Assembly: GCA_003797895.1 (NCBI GenBank)
Contig: RKQB01000002.1
Location: 435,354 to 499,353, forward strand
Length of the DNA stretch: 64,000 nucleotides
From: Cyclobacteriaceae bacterium YHN15
Lineage (GTDB): Bacteria > Bacteroidota > Bacteroidia > Cytophagales > Cyclobacteriaceae
Direction: 5' to 3'
Position numbers and translations under genes: made by a program. The notes below the pieces were generated by a model that searched no databases, had not been told where the DNA came from, and saw only the letters and a program-made list of their open reading frames with translations. This document shows positions 17,785-25,788 of the stretch, piece by piece (within the stretch, counting starts at the first letter, position 1; every line of letters begins with the position of its first letter).

Positions 17785-19128
17785 ATGCAGTTCAACAAAG
17801 TATTTCTTCTTCTGAGTTCCTTCATTTTGACTATTTTAAGTGGACAGGCACAATCTGTAGATTTATATATTGATGAAATTTATCCGGAGCTTGATGTCTT
17901 ATATAAACACCTTCACCAAAATCCGGAAATCTCTTCTCAGGAAAAGGAAACCTCTGCCAGAATCGCTCAGGAATTAAAATCTCTCGGATTTGAGGTAACT
18001 GAAGGCATCGGAGGATATGGTGTTGTAGGTGTATTGAAAAACGGCCCAGGACCGGTCTTGCTGATACGCTCAGACATGGATGCTTTGCCCATGGAAGAAA
18101 AAACGGGGTTACCCTATGCGTCCACCAAAAAAACAATAGGTAATGATGGAAAAGAAACCTTTGTAGCCCATTCCTGTGGTCATGACATCCATATGACGGT
18201 ATTTATTGGCACAGCTAAAATGATGGTGGAATATAAAAATTCCTGGAGAGGAACGCTATTAATGGTGGGACAACCTGCCGAGGAAACCGGTATGGGAGCT
18301 TGGAAAATGATAAATGATGGTTTGTATGAAAAATTCCCTCACCCCGATTATGCCATTGCCTTACATGATGATCCTTTCCTTCCTGCTGGTACACTTGGTT
18401 ACAAAGCAGGTCCCTTGATGGCAGGGGTGGACATGATGAATGTAACTGTTTATGGTGAAGGAGCTCATGGGGCAGCACCTCATAAAGGAATTGACCCCAT
18501 TGTACTCAGTGCGCAAATGATTCAGGCTTACCAGACCATTGTCAGCAGAAGGATTGCACCGACAGATCCTGCGGTAGTTACCGTAGGCTCAATCCATGGA
18601 GGTACAGTGCATAACATCATACCTGATGAAGTCACCATGCAATTGACTTTGAGGTCTTATTCCCCGGAAGTAAGGGAAGAAATGATTTCAAGTGTAAAAA
18701 GGATCAGTGAAAACCTGGCCAGAGCTGCCGGACTTTCTGAATCCAAAATGCCCACCTATTGGATACGCGAACCACATACTCCCGCTTTGATCAATGACAA
18801 CCAATTGACAGAGCATATGGTCAGGATTTTCAAAAGCAATATCGGAGAGGAAAAAGTGGTTGAAGTAAAAGCCCAGATGATTGGTGAAGATTTCAGCAGA
18901 TTCGGCATGCAGGAAAGAAACATCCCTATCACTATGTTTTATTTGGGAGCCAATGACCCGGAATTTTTAAGGGAAGCGGAAGAAAAAGGTCTGGAAATTC
19001 CAGGATTGCACAGTCCCTATTTTGCGCCTGTTCCGGAACCTACCATTAAAACAGGAATCAAAGCCATGTCTTTATTTGCCATGGATATATTGAAAAATCA
19101 GGAAATAATGATTGATGAAAAAAAATAA
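17785..19128 (+). CDS. Secreted M20-family amidohydrolase (hippurate hydrolase/aminoacylase type)
   Basis: 447 aa with an N-terminal signal peptide (about residues 1-23, ending SGQAQS), so probably periplasmic. M20D motifs are present: RSDMDALPMEE, the metal site SCGHDIHM, the GQPAEETGMGA Glu pair and a C-terminal MIGEDFSRF. The lid domain contains GEGAHGAAPHKGIDP. It hydrolyses N-acyl or N-aroyl amino acids or amides using a metal pair. It is monocistronic; the following 350 bp hold repeats rather than a gene. Confidence 0.9.
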   Translation: MQFNKVFLLLSSFILTILSGQAQSVDLYIDEIYPELDVLYKHLHQNPEISSQEKETSARIAQELKSLGFEVTEGIGGYGVVGVLKNGPGPVLLIRSDMDALPMEEKTGLPYASTKKTIGNDGKETFVAHSCGHDIHMTVFIGTAKMMVEYKNSWRGTLLMVGQPAEETGMGAWKMINDGLYEKFPHPDYAIALHDDPFLPAGTLGYKAGPLMAGVDMMNVTVYGEGAHGAAPHKGIDPIVLSAQMIQAYQTIVSRRIAPTDPAVVTVGSIHGGTVHNIIPDEVTMQLTLRSYSPEVREEMISSVKRISENLARAAGLSESKMPTYWIREPHTPALINDNQLTEHMVRIFKSNIGEEKVVEVKAQMIGEDFSRFGMQERNIPITMFYLGANDPEFLREAEEKGLEIPGLHSPYFAPVPEPTIKTGIKAMSLFAMDILKNQEIMIDEKK

Positions 19129-19476
19129 AATAACCTTTCGGTGATTATAACTTCATAATGACTTAACCAAACATAATTTTTTAAAACATAAGTTTGTAAT
19201 GAAGTAAATTTTCTTCATAGGTATTAAATAGGCATTTAATCGGAGGTGTTTTACCTCTCTGATTTTTTTAGCTTTCACTTTCATATCCCAAAAGCATCGG
19301 GACAAGCTGTTCCTCCAACTCAAGATGAAAGATGACGAAAGATGTCATCTCCTTTCTGTAAATACTAATTTTAACGAATCAGTGTGCCCGCCGCTTCGAT
19401 TTTGATATTGGGATGTTTCGCTTCGCTCGACATGACGCATGATCCAAAATTCGAAATCCGACTTCCGACTGCCAAG
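19129..19476. repeat. Convergent intergenic region with hairpin and extragenic repeat-like sequence
   Basis: 348 bp between convergent genes. It contains AGATGAC...GTCATCT (7-bp arms, around 19328-19350) and a more GC-rich stretch (about 19385-19475) with GGGATGTTTCGCTTCGCTCG and TCGAAATCCGACTTCCGACT. These look like dispersed Cytophagales extragenic repeats rather than coding DNA. No frame here is convincing. Confidence 0.45.
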
Positions 19477-20085
19477 TTACCCCTCAACCTTCCTCTTCAC
19501 CACGTAATTTTTTATAGGGAACTCCATGACAGCTTTATCCAATTTTCCGTTAACATAGTAAAACCGGTTTTTATTGCCATTTACGTTGACTTCATAATAG
19601 TCTTTTACTTTTTTGATCAAAGATGGTCTTCCATAAGCCTCGGGTATAAATTCCTTGGCCTGATTAGGCTCCTCAAAATAAAAAACAGCAGAGCTGAAGT
19701 AGTAGGGTTTATGGATGGTTGTATCCAATTCATATTTATAATTCGTGGCTTTTACATCATAATGGTCATTAAACCAATCTATTTTCGTACCGAAGTCCCC
19801 TCTGTTGGTCTTTGATGTGGTATTGGCTTTCACCAACATTTTCTCTTTGTATATTGCTTGTGTCAAATAATCAAGACTAACTTTCCCGAAGAACCAAAAA
19901 TTTACAGAACTTTTGAGTTCATAATGAACTTCTCCTCCTTTTAACTCTTTTTTTGCCACCAATTCCCCAATAACAATACCAGCAATGGTTATATCAAATT
20001 TTTCAATTTTCATATCTTGGGCATTGCAGATTAACCCATTACAAAATAATACGGTTGAGAGAAAGATTGCTTTTACAATTGTCAT
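19477..20085 (-). CDS. Exported DUF6134-like protein
   Basis: 202 aa with an N-terminal signal peptide (residues 1-22, ending ICNAQ). The mature part starts KIEKFDITIAGIVIGELVAKK and continues as alternating beta-strand segments, including YYFSSAVFYFEEP and YYEVNVNGNKNRFYYVNGKL. This pattern matches small Bacteroidota secreted proteins annotated DUF6134, whose role is unknown. It may be periplasmic or on the outer-membrane face. No operon partner is present. The family label is from memory and should be treated as provisional. Confidence 0.65.
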   Translation of the reverse strand: MTIVKAIFLSTVLFCNGLICNAQDMKIEKFDITIAGIVIGELVAKKELKGGEVHYELKSSVNFWFFGKVSLDYLTQAIYKEKMLVKANTTSKTNRGDFGTKIDWFNDHYDVKATNYKYELDTTIHKPYYFSSAVFYFEEPNQAKEFIPEAYGRPSLIKKVKDYYEVNVNGNKNRFYYVNGKLDKAVMEFPIKNYVVKRKVEG

Positions 20086-20284
20086 ACCTTGTATTTTGGA
20101 TTCAAAATAGGAACAATATTTTTAGGTTTCATAAAGATGATAAAAAAATTGAACCCTACCATGTAACAACACCTAGGTGAACATTAAATTGAAATTTAAC
20201 CATTATCCTCTCCTTTGATTTGGGATTTATAAGCAAAGGTGTTTTTTTGAATTCTTCCGATTCAAATTCGATGTGATTTTACTA

Positions 20285-20313
20285 TTTGTTTTAAAACATT
20301 TTTTTTACATTTC
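20285..20313 (+). promoter_or_regulatory. Candidate Bacteroidota-type promoter for the KAS III-like gene
   Basis: TTTG at 20285-20288 is followed 17 bp later by TACATTTC (20306-20313), close to the TTTG/TAnnTTTG pair used by the Bacteroidota primary sigma factor. The start codon is at 20355. Confidence 0.4.
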
Positions 20314-20354
20314 AATCTTATAACCGAACAATCACCAAGTATTAAGTTTACGGC

Positions 20355-21434
20355 ATGGCCATTTATTCCGTCATTACAGGATCAGGAAAATACATTCCTG
20401 ATATTGTTGTCAAAAATGAAGATTTCATAACCCGAACTTTTATCAATGAAAAGGGTGAACAGATTCCAAAATCCAATGAGGAAATCGTTAGAAAATTTCA
20501 GGAAATCACTGACATCAAGGAAAGAAGGTATTTAAAACCTGAATTTAATACTTCTGACATGGGTTATTTTGCGGCAGACGATGCCATAAAATCTGCCAAT
20601 ATTGATCCTGAAACCTTAGATTACATTATTGTCGCCCACAATTTTGGTGATATTTTATATAATAACCAGAAGTCTGATATGGTGCCATCTTTGGCATCCA
20701 GGGTGAAGCATTTATTGAAAATCCTAAATCCAAACTGTGTGGCATATGACCTTCCTTTTGGATGTCCTGGGTGGATTCAGGGGGTAATTCAAGCGGATTA
20801 TTTCATCAAGTCAGGAGACGCGAAAAGAGTACTTGTCATCGGGGCTGAAAACTTATCCAGAATATCAGATCCTCATGATATTGACAGTATGATATATTCT
20901 GATGGTGCGGGGGCCATAGTGGTAGAAGCATACGAGTCCGATGAACCTATTGGAATTCTTTGCCATAAAACCCGATCAGATACTTTTACTGAAGCGCATT
21001 TGCTCAAAATGGATATATCCTATCATCCTCAATTTGAAGACAATACTTTGTTCATGAAAATGAACGGAAGGAAACTGTATGAGTATGCATTGAATACAGT
21101 TCCCAATTTGGTTGTTGAAACAATCAAAAAAGCAGGAATAGGTATTGAAGACGTCAAAAAAGTTTTGATCCATCAAGCAAACGCCAAAATGGATGAGGCC
21201 ATCATTCAAAGGGTTTTTAAACTTTCGGGAATTGACAAAATGGATTCCTCTTCCATTATGCCCATGACCATTTCCAAATTGGGCAATAACTCCGTGGCAA
21301 CAGTTCCTATATTATATGACATGATTGTAAAAGGAGAAATGCCTGAACACCAATTCCATTCAGGAGATTATCTGGTATTTGCCTCCGTCGGGGCGGGGAT
21401 GAATGTCAATGCATTTGTGTATAAGGTTCCTTGA
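20355..21434 (+). CDS. 3-oxoacyl-ACP synthase III family protein (KAS III/FabH-like)
   Basis: 359 aa, a little longer than housekeeping FabH. The triad is C137 (LPFGCPGW), H273 (IHQANAKM) and Asn 311/312 (LGNNSVA). Such enzymes condense acyl-CoA with malonyl-ACP or make related C-C bonds. No acyl carrier protein or other fatty-acid gene is adjacent, so this is probably an accessory paralogue, possibly with a different starter or an acyltransferase role. It is cytosolic and monocistronic. A dispersed repeat lies 7 bp after its stop. Confidence 0.88.
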   Translation: MAIYSVITGSGKYIPDIVVKNEDFITRTFINEKGEQIPKSNEEIVRKFQEITDIKERRYLKPEFNTSDMGYFAADDAIKSANIDPETLDYIIVAHNFGDILYNNQKSDMVPSLASRVKHLLKILNPNCVAYDLPFGCPGWIQGVIQADYFIKSGDAKRVLVIGAENLSRISDPHDIDSMIYSDGAGAIVVEAYESDEPIGILCHKTRSDTFTEAHLLKMDISYHPQFEDNTLFMKMNGRKLYEYALNTVPNLVVETIKKAGIGIEDVKKVLIHQANAKMDEAIIQRVFKLSGIDKMDSSSIMPMTISKLGNNSVATVPILYDMIVKGEMPEHQFHSGDYLVFASVGAGMNVNAFVYKVP

Positions 21435-21440
21435 CCGAAT

Positions 21441-21467
21441 GTTTTGTACTATGTACCAAGTACAATG
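21441..21467. repeat. 27-bp dispersed intergenic repeat, copy A
   Basis: GTTTTGTAC-TAT-GTACCAAGTACAATG. The sequence at 56831-56857 is the same except for two bases in the central triplet (AAA). It lies between convergent genes and is rich in GTAC words. Confidence 0.75.
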
Positions 21468-21479
21468 AATAATACCAGC

Positions 21480-22265
21480 CTAAACAAAAATCCTCCCCTC
21501 CATATAAGTCACAGCCCTACCAGTAATCTCCACTCTTTCTCCAAATAATTCACAGGAAAGCAAGCCGCCTCTTGCAGAAAGTTGTTTTGCAGTCATTTTG
21601 TTTTTCCTCAATTTCTCTGCCCAAATCGGTGTTAGGGTTGTGTGGGCTGAACCTGTAACAGGATCTTCCGGCACACCTACCTGGGGGCCAAAAAACCGGG
21701 AGACAAAATCCACTCCTTTACCTTTTGCAGTGGCAATTATTCCTCTTGCCTGGATCAGTTTGATCCTTGCCAGATCAAATTGAAGTTGCTCTATTTCATT
21801 CTCATGTTGAAATACCAATAACACGTCAGTTTTTCCCCGGTAAGCCTCAATTGGTTTTTGGGTAAAACAAGCCAATAACTCTTCACTCAAAGTTACCCTT
21901 GCCACGGTGTCTGTTGGAAAATCCAATGTTAAACCATTTTCTGTTTTTTTGACATTCAGCATACCTGACCGTGAAGAATAAAAATTCACAATGTCTCCAT
22001 GAAAACCTTCATGTTCAAATAAAACATGTGCAGTAGCTAAGGTAGCATGACCGCATAAATCCACTTCAATTTCAGGAGTAAACCACCTGAGCAGGAATTG
22101 TCCATCTTTTTTAACATAAAAAGCAGTTTCTGAGAGATTATTTTCCATGGCTATTTGTTGAAGAGTTGCATCTTCAAGCCATTCAGTTAAAGGCACTACA
22201 GCTGCTGGATTTCCCCCGAAGACTTCATCTGAAAAAGCATCAACCTGGTATATTTTCAATTCCAT
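21480..22265 (-). CDS. PhzF-family isomerase/epimerase-like protein
   Basis: 261 aa, normal for the PhzF (phenazine biosynthesis) fold. Visible motifs are YQVDAFSDEVFGGNPAAVV at the start, the catalytic Glu in NLSETAF (about residue 47), a DLCGHATLATAHV loop, and DPVTGSAHTTL in the second half. Most members outside phenazine clusters have unknown substrates. It starts 27 bp after the zinc peptidase gene on the same strand, so cotranscription is likely though not obviously meaningful. It is complete. Confidence 0.9.
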   Translation of the reverse strand: MELKIYQVDAFSDEVFGGNPAAVVPLTEWLEDATLQQIAMENNLSETAFYVKKDGQFLLRWFTPEIEVDLCGHATLATAHVLFEHEGFHGDIVNFYSSRSGMLNVKKTENGLTLDFPTDTVARVTLSEELLACFTQKPIEAYRGKTDVLLVFQHENEIEQLQFDLARIKLIQARGIIATAKGKGVDFVSRFFGPQVGVPEDPVTGSAHTTLTPIWAEKLRKNKMTAKQLSARGGLLSCELFGERVEITGRAVTYMEGRIFV

Positions 22266-22292
22266 CCCTCAATTCAAAATAATCCTAAACTT

Positions 22293-23201
22293 TTATAATT
22301 CCCTTGCATTGAACGTATCCCCCATGCTGACATCACCATAATCGAAACCTCTTTTAAACCATCTGGCACGTTGTGCGGATGTTCCGTGGGTAAAAGAATC
22401 CGGCACGACTCTTCCTGTGGCCTGTTTTTGAAGCCTATCATCCCCTACCGCACTGGCTGCATTTAAAGCTTCCTCCAGGTCTCCTGGTTCAAGTACGCCT
22501 TTAACTCTTTGCGTGTGGTGTGCCCATACCCCTGCATAAAAATCAGCCTGAAGTTCCAATCTTACCATCAGCCGGTTATATTCTGCTTCAGGAATTTTCC
22601 CTCTCTTGGACTGAACCTGGGCCAATGTCCCGTCCAATCTTTGGACATGATGTCCCACCTCATGGGCAATGACATAGGCTTGAGCAAAATCACCATGTGC
22701 TCCCAATTTCTTTCCCATATCCTGAAAGAAGCTCAAATCAATATATACTTTTTCATCTCCAGGACAATAAAATGGGCCAGTTGCCGCAGAAGCAAAACCA
22801 CAGGCTGAATTCACAGAACCGGAAAACAATACCAATATAGGTTCTCTATAACCATCCATAAGCTCATTCCAAACGTCTTCTGTATCTGCGAGCACCACAG
22901 CAGTAAACTCAGCTAATTCCTGCTCTGCTGCTGAAGGTTGATAATTTGAATCTACCACTTCGGTAAACTGTCCACCCCCAAGGAAGTTAGCGATTAAGGA
23001 TATAGGATTAGTCCCTATCAGCCAAGTGATAAGAAAGAATGCAGCAATGATGATAATCCCTGTTTTGGAAAAAAGAACTTTAATCAAAGGTCCCAAAAGC
23101 ATTGGATTGATTCCACCCCCTCCTCCTCCGCCAAAATTCTGTGCACGTTGTCCTCTACGGTCTTCAATATTGCTGCTTTTCCTTCTTCCTTGCCATTTCA
23201 T
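22293..23201 (-). CDS. Neutral zinc metallopeptidase (YpfJ family)
   Basis: 302 aa, full length. The N-terminus has a basic region, a glycine run (GGGGGGG, about residues 25-31) and one membrane helix (about 45-68). The catalytic domain has AHEVGHHVQ (HExxH). The downstream ELQADFYAGVWAHH holds the third-ligand Glu, and SFTHGTSAQRARWFKRGFD closes the protein. It should sit in the inner membrane with the peptidase domain outside. Its biological substrate is unknown. It is followed at 27 bp by the PhzF-like gene. Confidence 0.92.
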   Translation of the reverse strand: MKWQGRRKSSNIEDRRGQRAQNFGGGGGGGINPMLLGPLIKVLFSKTGIIIIAAFFLITWLIGTNPISLIANFLGGGQFTEVVDSNYQPSAAEQELAEFTAVVLADTEDVWNELMDGYREPILVLFSGSVNSACGFASAATGPFYCPGDEKVYIDLSFFQDMGKKLGAHGDFAQAYVIAHEVGHHVQRLDGTLAQVQSKRGKIPEAEYNRLMVRLELQADFYAGVWAHHTQRVKGVLEPGDLEEALNAASAVGDDRLQKQATGRVVPDSFTHGTSAQRARWFKRGFDYGDVSMGDTFNAREL

Positions 23202-23319
23202 AGTTTCTTGTTTTAATATTGTGAAATCATTTTACAATTTATAAAAATTGAAGAAAGTTTTCTTAGATTTTTTTGGGTTAAAATGACTTGAAAAAAACAT
23301 TATCATTATTAAATATGGC

Positions 23320-23640
23320 TTACAATTTATTAATCGTCTTCTCCAATAACTCCCGGGCATACAATTTATCCAAATACCCCACCTCATGGAAATTGATGCT
23401 CAGATTAAATCCCTTGAGTTGGGTAATCAGTTCTTCTTCCCTTTTGATATTGGAAAGCAGGTTTTTTACCAGGAAGGTCTGTATGGGATAGGCAATCCCT
23501 TTGGCCTCAATTTCACCAAAATTTTCGCAAACCACCTCTTCCTTTACAAGTGCATATGTATCTGAAGAAATAAGAATTTCATCTATTTCTAAATCCTTAA
23601 ATTCACATTCAGGAAATGTAAATAACTGTTTCTCCTGATG
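23320..23640 (-). pseudogene. C-terminal remnant resembling a class III adenylate/guanylate cyclase
   Basis: The frame is open from the stop at 23641-23643 to the stop at 23320 (106 codons). Its only start-like codon is a GTG at 23535, in mid-domain. The translation runs DEILISSDTYALVKEEV, then EIEAKGIAYPIQTFLV and a helical tail ARELLEKTINKL, the order seen at the end of class III cyclase domains (interface strand, then C-terminal extension). The catalytic core is absent; upstream DNA is the antiporter gene in another frame, overlapping about 30 bp. Best read as a 5'-deleted gene. Confidence 0.55.
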
Positions 23641-25396
23641 CTATTATATCTTCATATTGAAAAACTCTCTTCTTTCCTTCATTGTCTTGGATGACCAAGG
23701 GCAATATTTTTCCCTTACCGTGTTTGAGTACCCAGTCCCTCGTTTTGGTATTATTGACTACAGTATTGGATTTTTGAACATAATTGCCACTGTTTATTTT
23801 TTGATTCCATGGCTCGGGCTGAACCTTCATCGCAAACACGGTTGAAGCTTTTATGGCTTCCAAGATAGATTTTCCAGCCCCGTCTTCATCCATTGTCAGA
23901 AGGATATGATTATTGTAGATGAAAAAATTTTCCCGGGCCACTTGAGCTGCAAGAAGGTTCACTTCAGAATTTCCGGTGATTCCTATAAATACGGTGCATT
24001 CATTTGCTTTTGCCTGTTCCATGACTACATCCTTTAGGGCATTGCCATGGGTGCATTCGAAACCCCTTTCTCTTGCTAGCTCCACCATTTCTAAATTGGC
24101 ATCAACCAAGTGCACTATAGGTTCTTTTTCATTCAGGTGCTTTGCCAAAAGCAGACTGATGGGATTAACTCCTAAAATAAGGATGCCCTTTCGTCCATCA
24201 ACCTGAATCAATTCCCCCCGAAGTCTTAGCCAGGTAGTTGTCCATTTGAGCATAAAAGGAACGGTGGTAGTGGTGAATATGGCCATAAAAACCAAAATCG
24301 AAAAAATACTCTGATTGATAATTCCCATCTCTAAGCCTATACCTGCGATGATAATTTCCACAGCCCCTCTCCCATTCATTCCTGAGCCTACGGTAATCCC
24401 TTCTCTCCAACCATGTCCACTTGGTAAATAAAATAACATGGTTCCGAATATTTTCCCAAAAATAGCGACAAATACAATGGTCACCAGCATTACCAGATCT
24501 GTCTGAAAAACATTGATATTGACATTGAATCCAGCAGAAACAAAGAATATAGGTGCCATAAATCCAATGGAGACATCATAAAATGACTTTTGAACTTCCC
24601 TTGCAATATTTTTTGGAAAAAGGTTGTCCCTGATAAACAATCCGGCCATAAATGCTCCTAGGATACTGTGCATTCCCGCCAGTTCGGCCAATTCCGCATA
24701 ACCAAATGCAATAATCAAAATCATAGTAAAGTACATGGTACTGCTCTGATTTTTGAACTTTGATAATCTTTTGCCCAAAACGGGCAAAATATAATTCCCA
24801 ATAACAATAGTACCCGCAAAAAACAATACTGCCTTTCCAAGGACAAATAATAAGCCGGCAAGATCCAAGGAACCCGCATCAGCAAAACTGACTATTCCGG
24901 CAAAAATCACCAATGCCAGGGTATCCGATATCAGAGCGCCTGCCATCAACACATAGGCTATTCTGGTATTCAGCAACTTTAGATCAACCAAAATCCTGCT
25001 TTTTGTGGCCAGAGAAGTGACTCCAACCGCTATGGCCACAAATAATCCTGAAATCGGAGAACCCCCAAAGTAAATGATGGTATAATATCCTAGAACAAAA
25101 GGAACTATAAATCCACCAATAGCAGCCAATAGTCCTGCCCATGAAGCCTTCTTAAGATCTGCAAAATCGATCTCTATTCCTATGTATACCATCAGCAAGG
25201 TTATCCCGATTTCGGCAAGGACTTTGATCGTTTCTGTTTCTTTGATCAATCCCAATAAAGTTGGTCCCAACAAAATTCCTATCATCAGTTCACCCAAAAT
25301 CGGTGGATATCCAAGACGTTTGGATGCAATACCTCCCAACCATGCCGCCACTAACACCAAAAACAGATTTAAAATATTCAGCGTAAAATCTTCCAT
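23609..25396 (-). CDS. Cation:proton antiporter, CPA2/KefB-like, with a C-terminal TrkA-N-like domain
   Basis: 595 aa. Residues about 5-385 form a 12-13-helix Na/H exchanger domain (LGYPPILGELMIGILLGPTL, HSILGAFMAGLFIRD, SGMNGRGAVEIIIAGIGLEMG). A Rossmann-type domain follows (KGILILGVNPISLLLAKHL, VHLVDANLEMV). The usual GxGxxG nucleotide loop reads GVNPIS, so NAD(H) control may be altered or absent. The protein exchanges K+ or Na+ for protons across the inner membrane. Its last bases overlap the cyclase remnant. No KefF-like partner is nearby. Confidence 0.9.
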   Translation of the reverse strand: MEDFTLNILNLFLVLVAAWLGGIASKRLGYPPILGELMIGILLGPTLLGLIKETETIKVLAEIGITLLMVYIGIEIDFADLKKASWAGLLAAIGGFIVPFVLGYYTIIYFGGSPISGLFVAIAVGVTSLATKSRILVDLKLLNTRIAYVLMAGALISDTLALVIFAGIVSFADAGSLDLAGLLFVLGKAVLFFAGTIVIGNYILPVLGKRLSKFKNQSSTMYFTMILIIAFGYAELAELAGMHSILGAFMAGLFIRDNLFPKNIAREVQKSFYDVSIGFMAPIFFVSAGFNVNINVFQTDLVMLVTIVFVAIFGKIFGTMLFYLPSGHGWREGITVGSGMNGRGAVEIIIAGIGLEMGIINQSIFSILVFMAIFTTTTVPFMLKWTTTWLRLRGELIQVDGRKGILILGVNPISLLLAKHLNEKEPIVHLVDANLEMVELARERGFECTHGNALKDVVMEQAKANECTVFIGITGNSEVNLLAAQVARENFFIYNNHILLTMDEDGAGKSILEAIKASTVFAMKVQPEPWNQKINSGNYVQKSNTVVNNTKTRDWVLKHGKGKILPLVIQDNEGKKRVFQYEDIIASGETVIYIS

Positions 25397-25788
25397 TTTG
25401 AATAATTAAAGATCAAGAGGTCTGTTTTGAACTATAAACAGAATTTACCCAATTTCTATAATTTTCTAATATACTAGAAGTTTACCATTGGATTGGTATT
25501 GGAAAAATTGAAATTTTGACTTTATGGGGATTTATTTATGAAATAGTTTGTCCAAGGACAAAAAAAGAATTCTTGTCACCAATAATTTTACTGTCTTTTT
25601 GAGGCTAAGCTAAATGTGTTGGTCAATAAATATCAAATTCCCTTTTTGAAAGTCATTTGAAATAGGTATTGGTAAAGATGATAAATACAGTTATTTCAAT
25701 TATAAGGTTTAATATCAACCTTTTCCTCCTACTCGGAAATTACACTTTTACTTTTTAAGATTCACTTTATAGTATAGGCTTTCACTTC
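25397..25788. other. 392-bp intergenic region with no recognised element
   Basis: AT-rich sequence between the antiporter start and the Tricorn-like protease stop. No frame, tRNA or clear hairpin terminator was found. It may contain the antiporter promoter. Confidence 0.5.

Noticed and set aside
23320..23535. Independent 71-residue protein starting at GTG 23535
   Set aside because: The frame continues upstream into cyclase-like sequence, so the GTG is in the middle of a remnant, not a true start.
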